A stretch of DNA of 61,748 bases from an uncultured Bacteroidales bacterium (GTDB taxonomy: Bacteria; Bacteroidota; Bacteroidia; Bacteroidales; FEN-979), in assembly GCA_903945175.1 (NCBI GenBank), contig CAJAUM010000062.1:1-61748 (forward strand). Direction: 5' to 3'. Position 1 is the first letter of the stretch. Every line of letters starts with the position of its first letter. The position numbers and the translations under genes were made by a program. This document shows, one piece after another, positions 16,585 through 25,315 of the stretch. The notes under the pieces are model-generated. The model was not told the DNA's origin. It did not search any database and saw only the letters and a list, made by a program, of their open reading frames with translations.

Positions 16585-17187
16585 ATGAAAAAAACAGCTC
16601 TTTTCGTTCTTATATTCATTTTGGGCATCGGCGCATCCGCCCAGGATAATAAAACCCAGGCCATCCTCTTTAAGGTAATGCTGAATGGACAGGAACAAGG
16701 CCCCTATAATCTTGAGCAGCTAAAGCCCATGATTCAAAACGGACAGCTATCAAGGAATACCATGGTGTGGCAGCAAGGGATGTCTGGCTGGAGTGAAGCA
16801 GAACTGGTTCCGGAAATAAATGAATTATTTAAAGCCGTTCCCTCTGCTCAGGTTAGTTCATCAGCGGACACTATTAAATCAGTGACTGAAAAAAAAGTCA
16901 AGGTAAAAAATGCCTATTACTACAAGAAGAAGAGTACAATGAATATGAGTTTTGGTGGCGGGGAATTGGCGATTGGGGTCCTTTTTATAGGTATAGCAGC
17001 AATAGGCTCTTCATCTACATCCAATACCGGCATCATGGTCCTTGGTGGAGCAGCCGCCACATTGGGCGCTGTAATGCTTGGCATAGGCATTTCGCAAAGA
17101 ATCAAGGCAAAGAAAATGTCAAAAACAGAGGGGAAAATCACGTTAGGTCCAGCCACTTCAGGGATAGGATTGGCCATTAATTTTTAA
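16585..17187 (+). CDS. Exported protein with GYF_2 domain and C-terminal hydrophobic region
   Basis: 200 aa. An N-terminal signal peptide (MKKTALFVLIFILGIGASAQ) is followed by a GYF_2-type domain (about residues 29-78; GPYNLEQLKPMIQNGQL and TMVWQQGMSGWSEAELV), normally a small peptide-interaction module. A charged lysine-rich linker leads to two hydrophobic segments (about 125-165), then a short basic stretch IKAKKMSK. GYF_2 domains usually occur in cytosolic or membrane-tethered proteins, so a version behind a signal peptide is unusual. It lies 59 bp before the caspase-family gene and is probably co-transcribed with it. Confidence 0.75.
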   Translation: MKKTALFVLIFILGIGASAQDNKTQAILFKVMLNGQEQGPYNLEQLKPMIQNGQLSRNTMVWQQGMSGWSEAELVPEINELFKAVPSAQVSSSADTIKSVTEKKVKVKNAYYYKKKSTMNMSFGGGELAIGVLFIGIAAIGSSSTSNTGIMVLGGAAATLGAVMLGIGISQRIKAKKMSKTEGKITLGPATSGIGLAINF

Positions 17188-17246
17188 TATTCCTGCAGCG
17201 CCCATGCAGGGCTATTAAAAATCGATTTAACGTAATCCCATCTGTT

Positions 17247-19613
17247 ATGAAAAAAATAGTTCGAATCAATCTGCTTATCCTGACGGTCATTTTGGGCTTC
17301 AGCCCTTTCTCTTCTAAATTGAATGGTCAGGCGGTAGCATATCTTGAATCAATAGAAAAAAACACTGATCCACACGCAGGATTACTGGTTACCCCCGATG
17401 GCAAATATGTCATCAAATCATATTATTACAAGGATGATGAGAAACGCGTTGTTGTATCCATCTTTGTTTTTGATATGAAAACTTTCAGGATGATCAGGTC
17501 AATTACTTTGCCGGGAAATGACATGCCACTGAGGCTGACTGAAAACGGGAAGAGCTTGATTTATGCAGCAAAAAGCGGCGGGATCATAACCTATAAATAT
17601 ATTGATGTGATCACCGGAAAGGTAATCAATGAGATATTTCCGTATGTTCAGGAATGGGCGAAGGATATTATGCGCGACAGCACATTTTTATCCTCCCGGC
17701 TGCAATTATATACGGGTCAAACAAGATCCTTGCCCGGGCGGGACTTGTCTGAATCTGTTCCCACAGCAGAGGGGAATACCCGGTTTTGCAACCGCGGTTC
17801 AAATATTCTGACCATTGATGGAGACAAGGTTTATCTATGGGATTTAAAATCAACTGCTCCGATTGATGTATACGATTGCGGATCGAAACTGACAGATCTC
17901 AAAGTTGCCCCCAATTCAATGAATTTTGCGGTATGCTCCAAAATTTTAAAGGTAGAAAAAACAGGAAAGGATCGTAAATCAAAATCATTTTACTTCACCA
18001 TAGAAAATGGAAGAATCAAGTACCTGACCACGTTTAACAGTACGTTTCACGATATCTGTTTTAGTCTCGATTATGTATTTCTGGTTGACAAAACAAATAT
18101 AAAAAAATACCGGGTAAGGGATGGTGAATTGCTGTTTGCCAACCAAACCAAGGATTATATTGTGGGCCGTAAAGTATATTTTTCAAGTGCCTATTATTCT
18201 GTCGCACTCGATCTGTTGCTGGTTGAAAAGCTGCCAGGTACTGAATATTTGCTGATCACAGACATGCAGAATTTAACCCAATTGTTTTCGACCAAAACCA
18301 ATAAAACGGTGGCCTATATGTATACGTGGGGTGAGAAGGACTATGCTTTTGTAACCCCTGACGGCCGGATGGAGGGGACCAAAGGCGCCATTGACCATCT
18401 GCAGTGGGTTGGCAGTTACAACAATATCCCCCTTGCCAATACCTATGATCAGATGTACGCCCCCGGTTTGATGAACCAGGTTTTTGCGAAAACCCTGGAG
18501 ATAAATAGTGTCAACCTCGATGATCTCGTGAAATTTTCTCCTGAGATTAAAATAACCAGCCCTTCACCCGACTTCAAATCTACTAGTCCCATACTTCAGA
18601 TCACCTGTTCACTAAAGGACAATGGGGATGAGATTAAACAGGTGCGAATTTATATCAACGACAAACTGGTGAGTGATGAAACCAGGGGGATGAAAGCAGT
18701 TGGGGCGGGCGTGAATTATTCGGTCACGCTTCTTCCCGGCAACAATACAGTAAAAGCGGTTGCCATTTCCAAAAACGGCTACCAGAGTGCACCGGCTGAG
18801 GTTCAGGTTTCGTACTCCGGAACTGTGGCCGATTCGAGGTTATTTATCCTTGCGATCGGAATTGATAAATACAAGAACACCAGCTATAATTTGAATTATG
18901 CTGTTGCTGATGCATCAGGTATCGTTGAAAAGATTAAAAGTTCATCAAAAGATATTTTCAAATCCATCCATGTTTATTATTATAAAAACGAGCAGGCAAT
19001 CCGCGATTCAATTTTAGCCGGATTTCACAGGATAACAAATGAGTCGAAACCGCAGGATGCATTCCTCTTTTTTTATGCAGGCCATGGTGTGATGAACGAA
19101 GGAAGCCCTGATATCCCGAAAGATTTTTACCTCGCTTTGCCGGATGTAACCCAGCTTTACGGTAAAGATGAACTTTTGAAGGCGAAAGGAATTTCAGCCA
19201 TGGAATTACGGGAACTTTCAAAGAAGGTTCAGGCTCAAAAGCAGGTTATTTTGCTGGATGCATGCCAGAGCGGGGCTGCCGTTGAGACCTTTGCCATGCG
19301 CGGGGCTGCTGAAGAAAAGGCGGTTCTCCAATTGGCCCGTTCAACAGGCTCTTACCTGATTGCTTCGACCGGAAGCGAACAGTATGCTACCGAGTTTAAG
19401 GAACTGGGCCATGGGGTGTTTACCTACGCGCTGCTGCAAGGATTAAATTGTAAAGGAGCGGGCTCACTCACTGGCAGTAAAGTCACCATTAAGGAGCTTG
19501 AATCGTACCTGAACGACTATATTCCTGAATTGACTGAAAAATACCACGGTACTTCCCAATATCCTAAATCGTGGTCAAAGGGGATGGATTTCCCGCTGAC
19601 TGTATGTAAATAA
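17247..19613 (+). CDS. Exported caspase-family (peptidase C14) protein with WD40-like propeller
   Basis: 788 aa, likely a periplasmic or surface cysteine protease of the metacaspase/C14 clan. The signal peptide runs to about residue 28 (LNGQA). Residues about 30-420 are a beta-propeller (LLVTPDGKYVIKS, LTENGKSLIYAAK). An Ig-like bacterial surface domain follows at about 430-525. The caspase domain occupies about 528-788: ILAIGIDKYKN, then the catalytic His613 in FFYAGHGVM and Cys673 in LLDACQSGA. Both dyad residues are present, so activity is expected. The end reads CK without a T9SS domain. Propeller/caspase fusions occur in bacteria, but the substrate and trigger are unknown. Its neighbour is the exported GYF_2 protein. 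Confidence 0.88.
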   Translation: MKKIVRINLLILTVILGFSPFSSKLNGQAVAYLESIEKNTDPHAGLLVTPDGKYVIKSYYYKDDEKRVVVSIFVFDMKTFRMIRSITLPGNDMPLRLTENGKSLIYAAKSGGIITYKYIDVITGKVINEIFPYVQEWAKDIMRDSTFLSSRLQLYTGQTRSLPGRDLSESVPTAEGNTRFCNRGSNILTIDGDKVYLWDLKSTAPIDVYDCGSKLTDLKVAPNSMNFAVCSKILKVEKTGKDRKSKSFYFTIENGRIKYLTTFNSTFHDICFSLDYVFLVDKTNIKKYRVRDGELLFANQTKDYIVGRKVYFSSAYYSVALDLLLVEKLPGTEYLLITDMQNLTQLFSTKTNKTVAYMYTWGEKDYAFVTPDGRMEGTKGAIDHLQWVGSYNNIPLANTYDQMYAPGLMNQVFAKTLEINSVNLDDLVKFSPEIKITSPSPDFKSTSPILQITCSLKDNGDEIKQVRIYINDKLVSDETRGMKAVGAGVNYSVTLLPGNNTVKAVAISKNGYQSAPAEVQVSYSGTVADSRLFILAIGIDKYKNTSYNLNYAVADASGIVEKIKSSSKDIFKSIHVYYYKNEQAIRDSILAGFHRITNESKPQDAFLFFYAGHGVMNEGSPDIPKDFYLALPDVTQLYGKDELLKAKGISAMELRELSKKVQAQKQVILLDACQSGAAVETFAMRGAAEEKAVLQLARSTGSYLIASTGSEQYATEFKELGHGVFTYALLQGLNCKGAGSLTGSKVTIKELESYLNDYIPELTEKYHGTSQYPKSWSKGMDFPLTVCK

Positions 19614-19687
19614 CCCCGCAGCGTGATTTTCCGCAATGGGAAACAACTTTTATTGCTTCAACAAAATCATCAGTAACTTATCATTAA

Positions 19688-19695
19688 AAGGAGGT
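19688..19695 (+). promoter_or_regulatory. Strong Shine-Dalgarno sequence (AAGGAGGT)
   Basis: A perfect anti-SD complement 4 bp before the ATG at 19700. Other genes in this window lack such a site, as usual for Bacteroidota, so this one is exceptional. It fixes the start of the small lipoprotein gene. Confidence 0.7.
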
Positions 19696-19699
19696 AAAA

Positions 19700-20110
19700 A
19701 TGAAAAAAGTAAGATTTTCCGGTTTGGCATTTCTCTCTGCTCTTTTATTATTGTCCATATTTTGCGGCTGTAAAAAAGAAGAAACGTGGCCACAAGAAAA
19801 TGATGTAACGGTATATATGACAAACAGCACCGATGAATATACGCATATGTGGACTACGGGTGAAACAATGAATGGAGGCAATAAATTGGTTCCCTGGCTT
19901 TCGAGAGAAAAATACGTAACCCTGACTTATGAAAGTGCAGAATCAACGCCAACCTTATCTGTTGCAGCAGGAAGGGAAGGGCAGGAGTTAAAGAGGATTT
20001 CAACAACAGTTCCATATAAACAGGATAACCCACAACGCTGTTATTATGCTAATTTTCGAAACTCAGGTATCATTGAGTTTGGATCAGTCAATTGCAAACA
20101 ACCCTGGTAA
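19700..20110 (+). CDS. Small lipoprotein of unknown function
   Basis: 136 aa. The signal peptide ends in a lipobox (SIFCGCKKE, lipidated Cys about residue 25). The mature part (about 110 aa) has no recognised domain, is predicted mostly beta, and has two late cysteines (RCYYAN and NCKQPW) that could form a disulfide. Its start is set by an unusually strong Shine-Dalgarno sequence. It lies 86 bp after the caspase-family gene on the same strand and could belong to the same envelope group. No function is proposed. Confidence 0.7.
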   Translation: MKKVRFSGLAFLSALLLLSIFCGCKKEETWPQENDVTVYMTNSTDEYTHMWTTGETMNGGNKLVPWLSREKYVTLTYESAESTPTLSVAAGREGQELKRISTTVPYKQDNPQRCYYANFRNSGIIEFGSVNCKQPW

Positions 20111-20179
20111 TGTTCCTGCCTCTCTCTTCCTGTTGCCATGAGAAGCTTGTGAAACTGTAGCGGCTTCGCTGATATTTTG

Positions 20180-20187
20180 TATTTTTG
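20180..20187 (+). promoter_or_regulatory. -7 promoter box for DUF5674 gene
   Basis: TATTTTTG matches TAnnTTTG, 26 bp before the ATG at 20213. No clear -33 element is visible. A TTG start at 20192 would lie within about five bases of this box and is therefore unlikely. Confidence 0.5.
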
Positions 20188-20212
20188 ACCATTGAAATCA
20201 AATAATCAGCCA

Positions 20213-20554
20213 ATGAAAGAGGTCGGATTGATTACCCTTGCGGAACTGAACGAAATGACGGCATCCATGTACGGAAACATGGTGAAAGCCGTGGTTGATA
20301 TTGAACGTGGCATCCTGGTAGTTGATTCGGAGTTACATGTTGACCAGGAGCAATTGCTGCTTGAACAGGGCTCCAATCAAAACGATCTGTGGGGCATCAA
20401 CCTCTATCCGCAAAAATTCGGATCGGATGACTTTATTGAATTTGATTCGATGATCAACATCCGCCCACGGCAACTAAACATGTCGCGGGGTGTTGAAAAC
20501 GAGGAGATTAAACAACGCATTATCCGTCTTGTCATGTGTAAAGTGAGCAAATAA
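20213..20554 (+). CDS. DUF5674-family protein
   Basis: About 113 aa from the ATG at 20213. The sequence has the signature I associate with DUF5674: MVKAVVDIERGILVVDSELH, LLLEQGSNQNDLWGINLYP, and DFIEFDSMINIRPRQLN followed by SRGVENEEIKQRI. It is cytosolic with no signal peptide. The family has no assigned function; the conserved acidic/His residues and the small size suggest a metal- or nucleic-acid-interacting enzyme fold, but this is speculation. It is followed after 9 bp by a small helical protein, so the two form a two-gene unit with its own promoter, a layout reminiscent of toxin-antitoxin pairs. Confidence 0.75.
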   Translation: MKEVGLITLAELNEMTASMYGNMVKAVVDIERGILVVDSELHVDQEQLLLEQGSNQNDLWGINLYPQKFGSDDFIEFDSMINIRPRQLNMSRGVENEEIKQRIIRLVMCKVSK

Positions 20555-20563
20555 CCCACCTCC

Positions 20564-20890
20564 ATGGAAACCGTTAAAAAACCGATGTACGCCATTGATC
20601 GTGCGCGATGGAAACAATTATCGATCCTCGACCAGATGGGTAATATCGGAACTGAAGCAGGACGGACGCTGAAATTAAAACGGAATGGCGAAGATTTTGA
20701 GGCAGCTTTAATCAGGGCATTGGATCTATTTGATGCAACCGTTGAATTGCTTGTCTCAGTCAAATCGCACCGGACGAAAGAGGTATTGCGAGCCAGGGAC
20801 CAATTCCTTCAGGCGCTTTTCGTATCCGATGATCCAACCATTGAAACCTATTTTATGCAATTTGCCATTGCAGCCAGGATTAACCGGTAA
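20564..20890 (+). CDS. Small helical protein paired with DUF5674
   Basis: 108 aa, cytosolic and predicted mostly alpha-helical. Conserved-looking features are RARWKQLSILDQMGNIGTE near the N-terminus, RALDLFDATVELL in the middle and KEVLRARDQFLQALF later. I recognise this as a small uncharacterised family seen in many bacterial genomes, without a function. The gene begins 9 bp after the DUF5674 stop codon, so the two are surely co-transcribed. An alternative Met at codon 8 exists. A partner or antitoxin-like role to DUF5674 is only an inference. Confidence 0.65.
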   Translation: METVKKPMYAIDRARWKQLSILDQMGNIGTEAGRTLKLKRNGEDFEAALIRALDLFDATVELLVSVKSHRTKEVLRARDQFLQALFVSDDPTIETYFMQFAIAARINR

Positions 20891-20920
20891 AAACGATATC
20901 TTCGCTCCTCAAAATGTCTC

Positions 20921-21730
20921 ATGATGAAAAATTTGGTTCTGGCTGCCATGATGGCCTCAATCCTGCTGTGGAGCTGTAAAAAGGATAATCAGCCCGATTA
21001 TGCGCCGCTCATTCTTGGCACCTGGATCAATACCCATGTTGACAACAGGGCGGTCCTTACCGATGGCTCTTTTACTTTTGAGTTCAGATCGGACAATGTA
21101 CAGCGGTTTGCCAGCGGATATACCCTGGATGAGAACAACAAGAGCTGGATCAGCAACGAAAAATACAGCTACAATGTCAGCGGAAACAGCATCATCATCG
21201 ATGGAGTCGGTGCGCTGGGTAGCACTTTTCATTTGGAGTTTGAAATAGTGTCTGCCGATGAGAACACGCTGATCTATTCTGTCAGTAAATTCCTGGTTGA
21301 CAATGTTGCATATCCTGATACCAAGACATACACCAACAGGAAGGTAAAGGCCGATCTCAGGAATCAGTTTACTGGTACATGGTACGGAAAATCAACCACG
21401 CCCGGCAGTGCCGATACCAGTTATCACTACTGGGATTATTTTGAAGATGGTCATTTTGATTACCTGTACCGGGATAAAGAGGGAAGGTGGATCAGGAAGC
21501 AGGACAATGAGGGCAGTTATTTCCTTTATGGTGATCTGCTGGCTTCAAATTACACCAACGATCTTATCTTGGGAGTTACCGGCAAGGCTTTTGAATGCTG
21601 GAACATCCGCATAGAGGGGAACACCATGTACTGGACAGGCTTAAGAGAAAACGGCCAGGTTACCAGCTTCCGGATGGAAAGAGCAGTTGCCCCTGGTAGG
21701 AAGAAGAAATCAACAGCGTCTGTGAAGTAA
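20921..21730 (+). CDS. Lipoprotein with lipocalin-like repeats
   Basis: 269 aa. The signal peptide ends at LLWSCKKD (lipidated Cys about residue 19). Two halves each begin with a lipocalin-type segment (ILGTWINTHVDN at about 31 and FTGTWYGKSTTPG at about 150) and continue as beta strands, suggesting two tandem lipocalin-like domains. The C-terminus is basic (GRKKKSTASVK). This type of lipoprotein is common in Bacteroidota and generally uncharacterised. It begins 30 bp after the DUF5674 partner gene. A start one codon later (second ATG) is equally possible. Confidence 0.7.
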   Translation: MMKNLVLAAMMASILLWSCKKDNQPDYAPLILGTWINTHVDNRAVLTDGSFTFEFRSDNVQRFASGYTLDENNKSWISNEKYSYNVSGNSIIIDGVGALGSTFHLEFEIVSADENTLIYSVSKFLVDNVAYPDTKTYTNRKVKADLRNQFTGTWYGKSTTPGSADTSYHYWDYFEDGHFDYLYRDKEGRWIRKQDNEGSYFLYGDLLASNYTNDLILGVTGKAFECWNIRIEGNTMYWTGLRENGQVTSFRMERAVAPGRKKKSTASVK

Positions 21731-21760
21731 TTAAAAAAGGTAGCACCCAAATGCTACCTT
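21731..21760 (-). terminator. Intrinsic terminator of the GH144-GH94-tRNA-Arg operon
   Basis: A 9-bp perfect stem AAGGTAGCA/TGCTACCTT (21737-21745 with 21752-21760) with a 6-base loop is followed on the minus strand by a T-run. It lies downstream of tRNA-Arg and also just after the plus-strand lipoprotein stop, so it may serve both directions, but the T-run favours the minus strand. Confidence 0.8.
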
Positions 21761-21836
21761 ATAATTCTAATGATCAATTCAAAGTTCAAAAACGGTTCAA
21801 AACTTTTCTAACACGCTGATAATCATTAGGTATTTG

Positions 21837-21910
21837 TGACTCCGAAGGGATTCGAACCCCCAACCAACAGAACCGGAATCTGCCATTCTATCCAGTTGAA
21901 CTACGGAGCC
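21837..21910 (-). tRNA. tRNA-Arg (anticodon CCG)
   Basis: A cloverleaf is readable on the minus strand: acceptor GGCTCCG pairs with CGGAGTC (one G-T), D arm GTTC/GAAT, anticodon stem GCAGA/TCTGT with loop TTCCGGT, and T loop TTCGAAT. The anticodon CCG corresponds to plus-strand 21874-21876 and reads CGG codons. CCA is not encoded. It lies 33 bp downstream of the GH94 gene on the same strand, before the terminator. Confidence 0.93.
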
Positions 21911-21943
21911 AATAGATGTGCAAAGGTAAGAAAAAAATCCGCT

Positions 21944-24900
21944 TTATAACGTTACCTCAATGGTGTTTTCCAGTTTATCGAGCATGGCTGAAAATTGGCC
22001 GGCCGGGATCACAGCACCTCCTTTGCGATATGTGTTCTTTTCATGCGTGAAGGTTACCGGCTTACCGTTGATGGTGATGACGCTGGGAGCGAAATTTCCC
22101 TCTTTCACTGCATACCTGAAGGTCACCGGGTGGCCCATCAGCGTTAATGAAGCAGTAAGACCATCCATTGACCTGGGCATAACCGGATCAATGATCACCA
22201 TCCCGGATTCAACACGCAGACCCAGCAGCCTTGAAACAATCAGGGCGACATAGATCCCCGGCCCGCTGGAATAGACCCGCCATCCGCCCCGAAGCGTGAT
22301 ACTGCCGGTGCTGATCTCATCGTACAGTTCATCGGCCTCATAACGGTTCCTGAATGCAACATCTGAGCTGCTGTAGTAACAATTCGCCTGGCGGATATCC
22401 CCGCAGGGCACAATCTCCCTGTAGGCAACCGGGTTGGCCTGGCGAAGCGCCTTCACAAAGGCCCCGGCCCTCCCCGTGCGCGCCTGGGCTTCGGCATAGC
22501 GGATATGTTCATGCACGTACATCAGCCCGATCTCCCGGCCAAAGAATGTGCTGCTTTCGGCCCGCTGGAAGATCGTTTGAATGCCTCCCCTGTATTTGAG
22601 CGGACGGTCCATCAAACGGGCGCCATCGGGACCCTTCAGGTGCTGTTCTATCAAATCCTGATGATACAGGGCCTGCTCTTTGGTAAAGATTTCACTGATA
22701 ATCCCACGGTTCATCGGGAGGATGCTGTAGTGGATGTTGGTTTTATCGTCGCCCGGATGGAGCAACACGCTGATGTTGCCCTTTTCCTCCACCAATCCAT
22801 ATCCGGCAACAATTCCATCCTTCATCAGGTATTGGTTAAAATCAGATTTTATCCGTTCGCAGATATCCTTCAGTTCGTTGGCTTTTGCACTGTTTCCGGC
22901 CTGTTCATAAACAACCTGGTACTGCTTAAAGGCCTGATAATTCATTTCAACCGTCCAACTGGAGATCATCCGCCTTGCCAGCTCCTTGCTGACCGGCTGC
23001 AGGGAATCATTCCAGTCGCCGCCGCCAAAGGGAACCAGCGCCGTTCCCGGAATAAATGAGTCAACGATCATTTTGATGAGCCGGGAGAGATGTTCGCTCA
23101 ATGGTGTTTTCTCGGCATGGTCAGGCCCCGCTTCATGGAAGTATGGCAATACCTCATCCAGGATCTTCAGATCGCCGGTGACTTTGATGTAGCTGCTTAG
23201 GGCGATGATGGTCCAGTAAACAACATCTCCGTGTGAATCGTCCGCCCGGATGTTTGCATAGCTGTCGAACATCCACCATTGCGGCCATCCGCCATCCCGA
23301 TTCTGATTTGAAAAGATGATGCGCAGGATCTGCCTGGCCTCATCATATTTCTCCATCCCCAGAAGCAGGTCGATCGGCCCCTGCGATACATCGCGCGTTC
23401 CCCAGGCTGCACCGCTGAACTGCTCCAGGCCGTATGGCGTCAGGTAATGGGTCAGGGCATTCATCCCAAACCAGGGAAGAATTTCATGAATGGCTGCGAA
23501 GTCAGCATGATCTCCTTTCAGCGACAGATTTGAACACAAGTTTTTCCAAACAGTTTGTCCATCCTGGCCATCAGAAAGCCATTGAACATCAGAATCTTTA
23601 ATTTCTACAGTTTTGGCGACGGAGCAAACTTCGCCAATGAAACTCATACAGAAATCAGATGGTTCCCGCACTTCGAGGAGGAACAAAGATGACCCACCGC
23701 TTTGATAATCGGGATACAGCGCCTCTTTTCCGCAGGGTTTATAATCAGAATTAAGCTGTTGAACGATCATTCTGAATTGTGCCCCGGGAAACTTTTCCGC
23801 GATCATGCTGCCTGCTTTTGGTCTGGCAACAAACTCCCTGTCTGTATTGCCCGCGGCTATCGTCCAGCCATTGAGACGATCAAAATCATGGGTGATCAAC
23901 AGGTTCACCTTGCTTCCTTTGATCACTTTGAAATCCATGTTTACCTGGGGCGCTGCGACAGATGTCCAGGTACGAATCTGGAAGCAATGATCACCGGATT
24001 TGTAAATCCATCTGCAATGATTCAACCCCATCTCAAAAGCCGAAGGAACCCCAAGTAAATATTGTTTACCATCGATCTCAACAAAGATTCGTTGCCCTGT
24101 TTCAGGTTCGAGGTTAAACTGGCTGGTGCAGATGGAGAGGAACACATTGAAGTTGGTATTGCCCTGCGACAGATGCGAATTAAACACGCCGAAGGCAAAG
24201 GCGGTGGTGGAGACGATATTTTCATCGGGGACGAATCCTGCTTTGGCTTGCATAATATGGGCATGGGGGCGGGCGGCCAGGATCTCCTTTGTACGTACGA
24301 TTACATGGTCATTCTCCTTGCAGAAAAACGACAAAAGCTGGCCATTTTCCTCCTCACAATGGCGCCTTTCATTTCCGAAAAACTGCGTCAACTCTTCATC
24401 ATCTAAATCTTCAACAGGAAAAAAAGCGGCGGTGCTGAACAGGTTTCTGACCGGGGTGATCGACTCATCTTCCATTGTAAGAGGAGCTTCAATTCCAAAT
24501 TCAAGCAGGAGGCCTTTCAGGGTGTCTAAATCCTCGTTTGAAGTGGCCTGGGGATGATCAGGTAAACAGGTCGCAAAAAAAACACTGTGATGATCCTCCC
24601 CTTTTGAGAGGATGAAGGATTTTTCCTGAAGTGCAATGATGGAGGATTCTCCGGCATATTCGCCTCCCAGCTGCGCTGTGAGCAACCCTTCCGGGATTCC
24701 GGTTTCCCGGCATGTTTTGCCATAAAACTGCATGCCATCCGTGCTGGCTGCAACAGCGCTGTTCTTACTGGCCACCATCAGCCATGGATAACCGGAAGGT
24801 TCCTTCATGTTCTGGCGGCAGCATATGACGGAACCATGGTCTTTATCTTCAAGGATGCGCCGCTCAAGGTATTGGCTCACATAATATTCATTGACCAGCC

Positions 24901-25306
24901 CGTCCGATATTTGCTTCAGCCCGACATCCTGGACATAGAACAGCTCGAGTTCCACCGCTTCACCCGAGGTGTTGGTGATATCAACGAGCCACTGCCAGCT
25001 CAGGCTTTTCATTGAAATCTGCAGCGTGCAGGTATAATCGAGCCCGGCCCAGCCTCCTTTCGCAATAAACGAATCTTCGTTTACTATAAAACTGCTGTTG
25101 CTTCCCGGACCAATCAATGCGGTGTATTCAACGGGGTTTGATCTTTTCCGCAGGTAAAGGTTGGCTCCTGATTTTGAAAAAGGGGTTGACGGTTTCAGGC
25201 TGATCCTGACCTGACCAGCTTCAATCCTTTGAACGGAGCCGTTTTCAAGGAAATCAAACGAAAGACCATGGGAATTTTTAATATTCAATATCTTTTTTGC
25301 AGCCAT
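21944..25306 (-). CDS. GH94 phosphorylase, probably 1,2-beta-oligoglucan (sophorooligosaccharide) phosphorylase
   Basis: Cytosolic phosphorolysis of beta-glucosides to alpha-glucose 1-phosphate. The 1120-aa protein has N-terminal beta-sandwich domains (about 1-560) and an (alpha/alpha)6 barrel (about 600-1010), then a C-terminal beta region. The signature GGGDWNDS (Asp764 and Asp767) contains the GH94 general acid; WGTRDVSQGPID and GGWPQWWMFD also fit. The length near 1100 aa matches 1,2-beta-oligoglucan phosphorylases rather than cellobiose phosphorylases (about 800 aa). The start lies 9 bp after the GH35-like gene. The pairing with a GH144-type module upstream supports a beta-1,2-glucan substrate; specificity remains an inference. 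Confidence 0.85.
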   Translation of the reverse strand: MAAKKILNIKNSHGLSFDFLENGSVQRIEAGQVRISLKPSTPFSKSGANLYLRKRSNPVEYTALIGPGSNSSFIVNEDSFIAKGGWAGLDYTCTLQISMKSLSWQWLVDITNTSGEAVELELFYVQDVGLKQISDGLVNEYYVSQYLERRILEDKDHGSVICCRQNMKEPSGYPWLMVASKNSAVAASTDGMQFYGKTCRETGIPEGLLTAQLGGEYAGESSIIALQEKSFILSKGEDHHSVFFATCLPDHPQATSNEDLDTLKGLLLEFGIEAPLTMEDESITPVRNLFSTAAFFPVEDLDDEELTQFFGNERRHCEEENGQLLSFFCKENDHVIVRTKEILAARPHAHIMQAKAGFVPDENIVSTTAFAFGVFNSHLSQGNTNFNVFLSICTSQFNLEPETGQRIFVEIDGKQYLLGVPSAFEMGLNHCRWIYKSGDHCFQIRTWTSVAAPQVNMDFKVIKGSKVNLLITHDFDRLNGWTIAAGNTDREFVARPKAGSMIAEKFPGAQFRMIVQQLNSDYKPCGKEALYPDYQSGGSSLFLLEVREPSDFCMSFIGEVCSVAKTVEIKDSDVQWLSDGQDGQTVWKNLCSNLSLKGDHADFAAIHEILPWFGMNALTHYLTPYGLEQFSGAAWGTRDVSQGPIDLLLGMEKYDEARQILRIIFSNQNRDGGWPQWWMFDSYANIRADDSHGDVVYWTIIALSSYIKVTGDLKILDEVLPYFHEAGPDHAEKTPLSEHLSRLIKMIVDSFIPGTALVPFGGGDWNDSLQPVSKELARRMISSWTVEMNYQAFKQYQVVYEQAGNSAKANELKDICERIKSDFNQYLMKDGIVAGYGLVEEKGNISVLLHPGDDKTNIHYSILPMNRGIISEIFTKEQALYHQDLIEQHLKGPDGARLMDRPLKYRGGIQTIFQRAESSTFFGREIGLMYVHEHIRYAEAQARTGRAGAFVKALRQANPVAYREIVPCGDIRQANCYYSSSDVAFRNRYEADELYDEISTGSITLRGGWRVYSSGPGIYVALIVSRLLGLRVESGMVIIDPVMPRSMDGLTASLTLMGHPVTFRYAVKEGNFAPSVITINGKPVTFTHEKNTYRKGGAVIPAGQFSAMLDKLENTIEVTL

Positions 25307-25315
25307 AGGTAATCG

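Noticed and set aside
17192-17210. CCTGCA/TGCAGG hairpin between the GYF_2 and caspase genes
   Set aside because: The 6-bp stem is not followed by a T-run; it is too weak to call a terminator.
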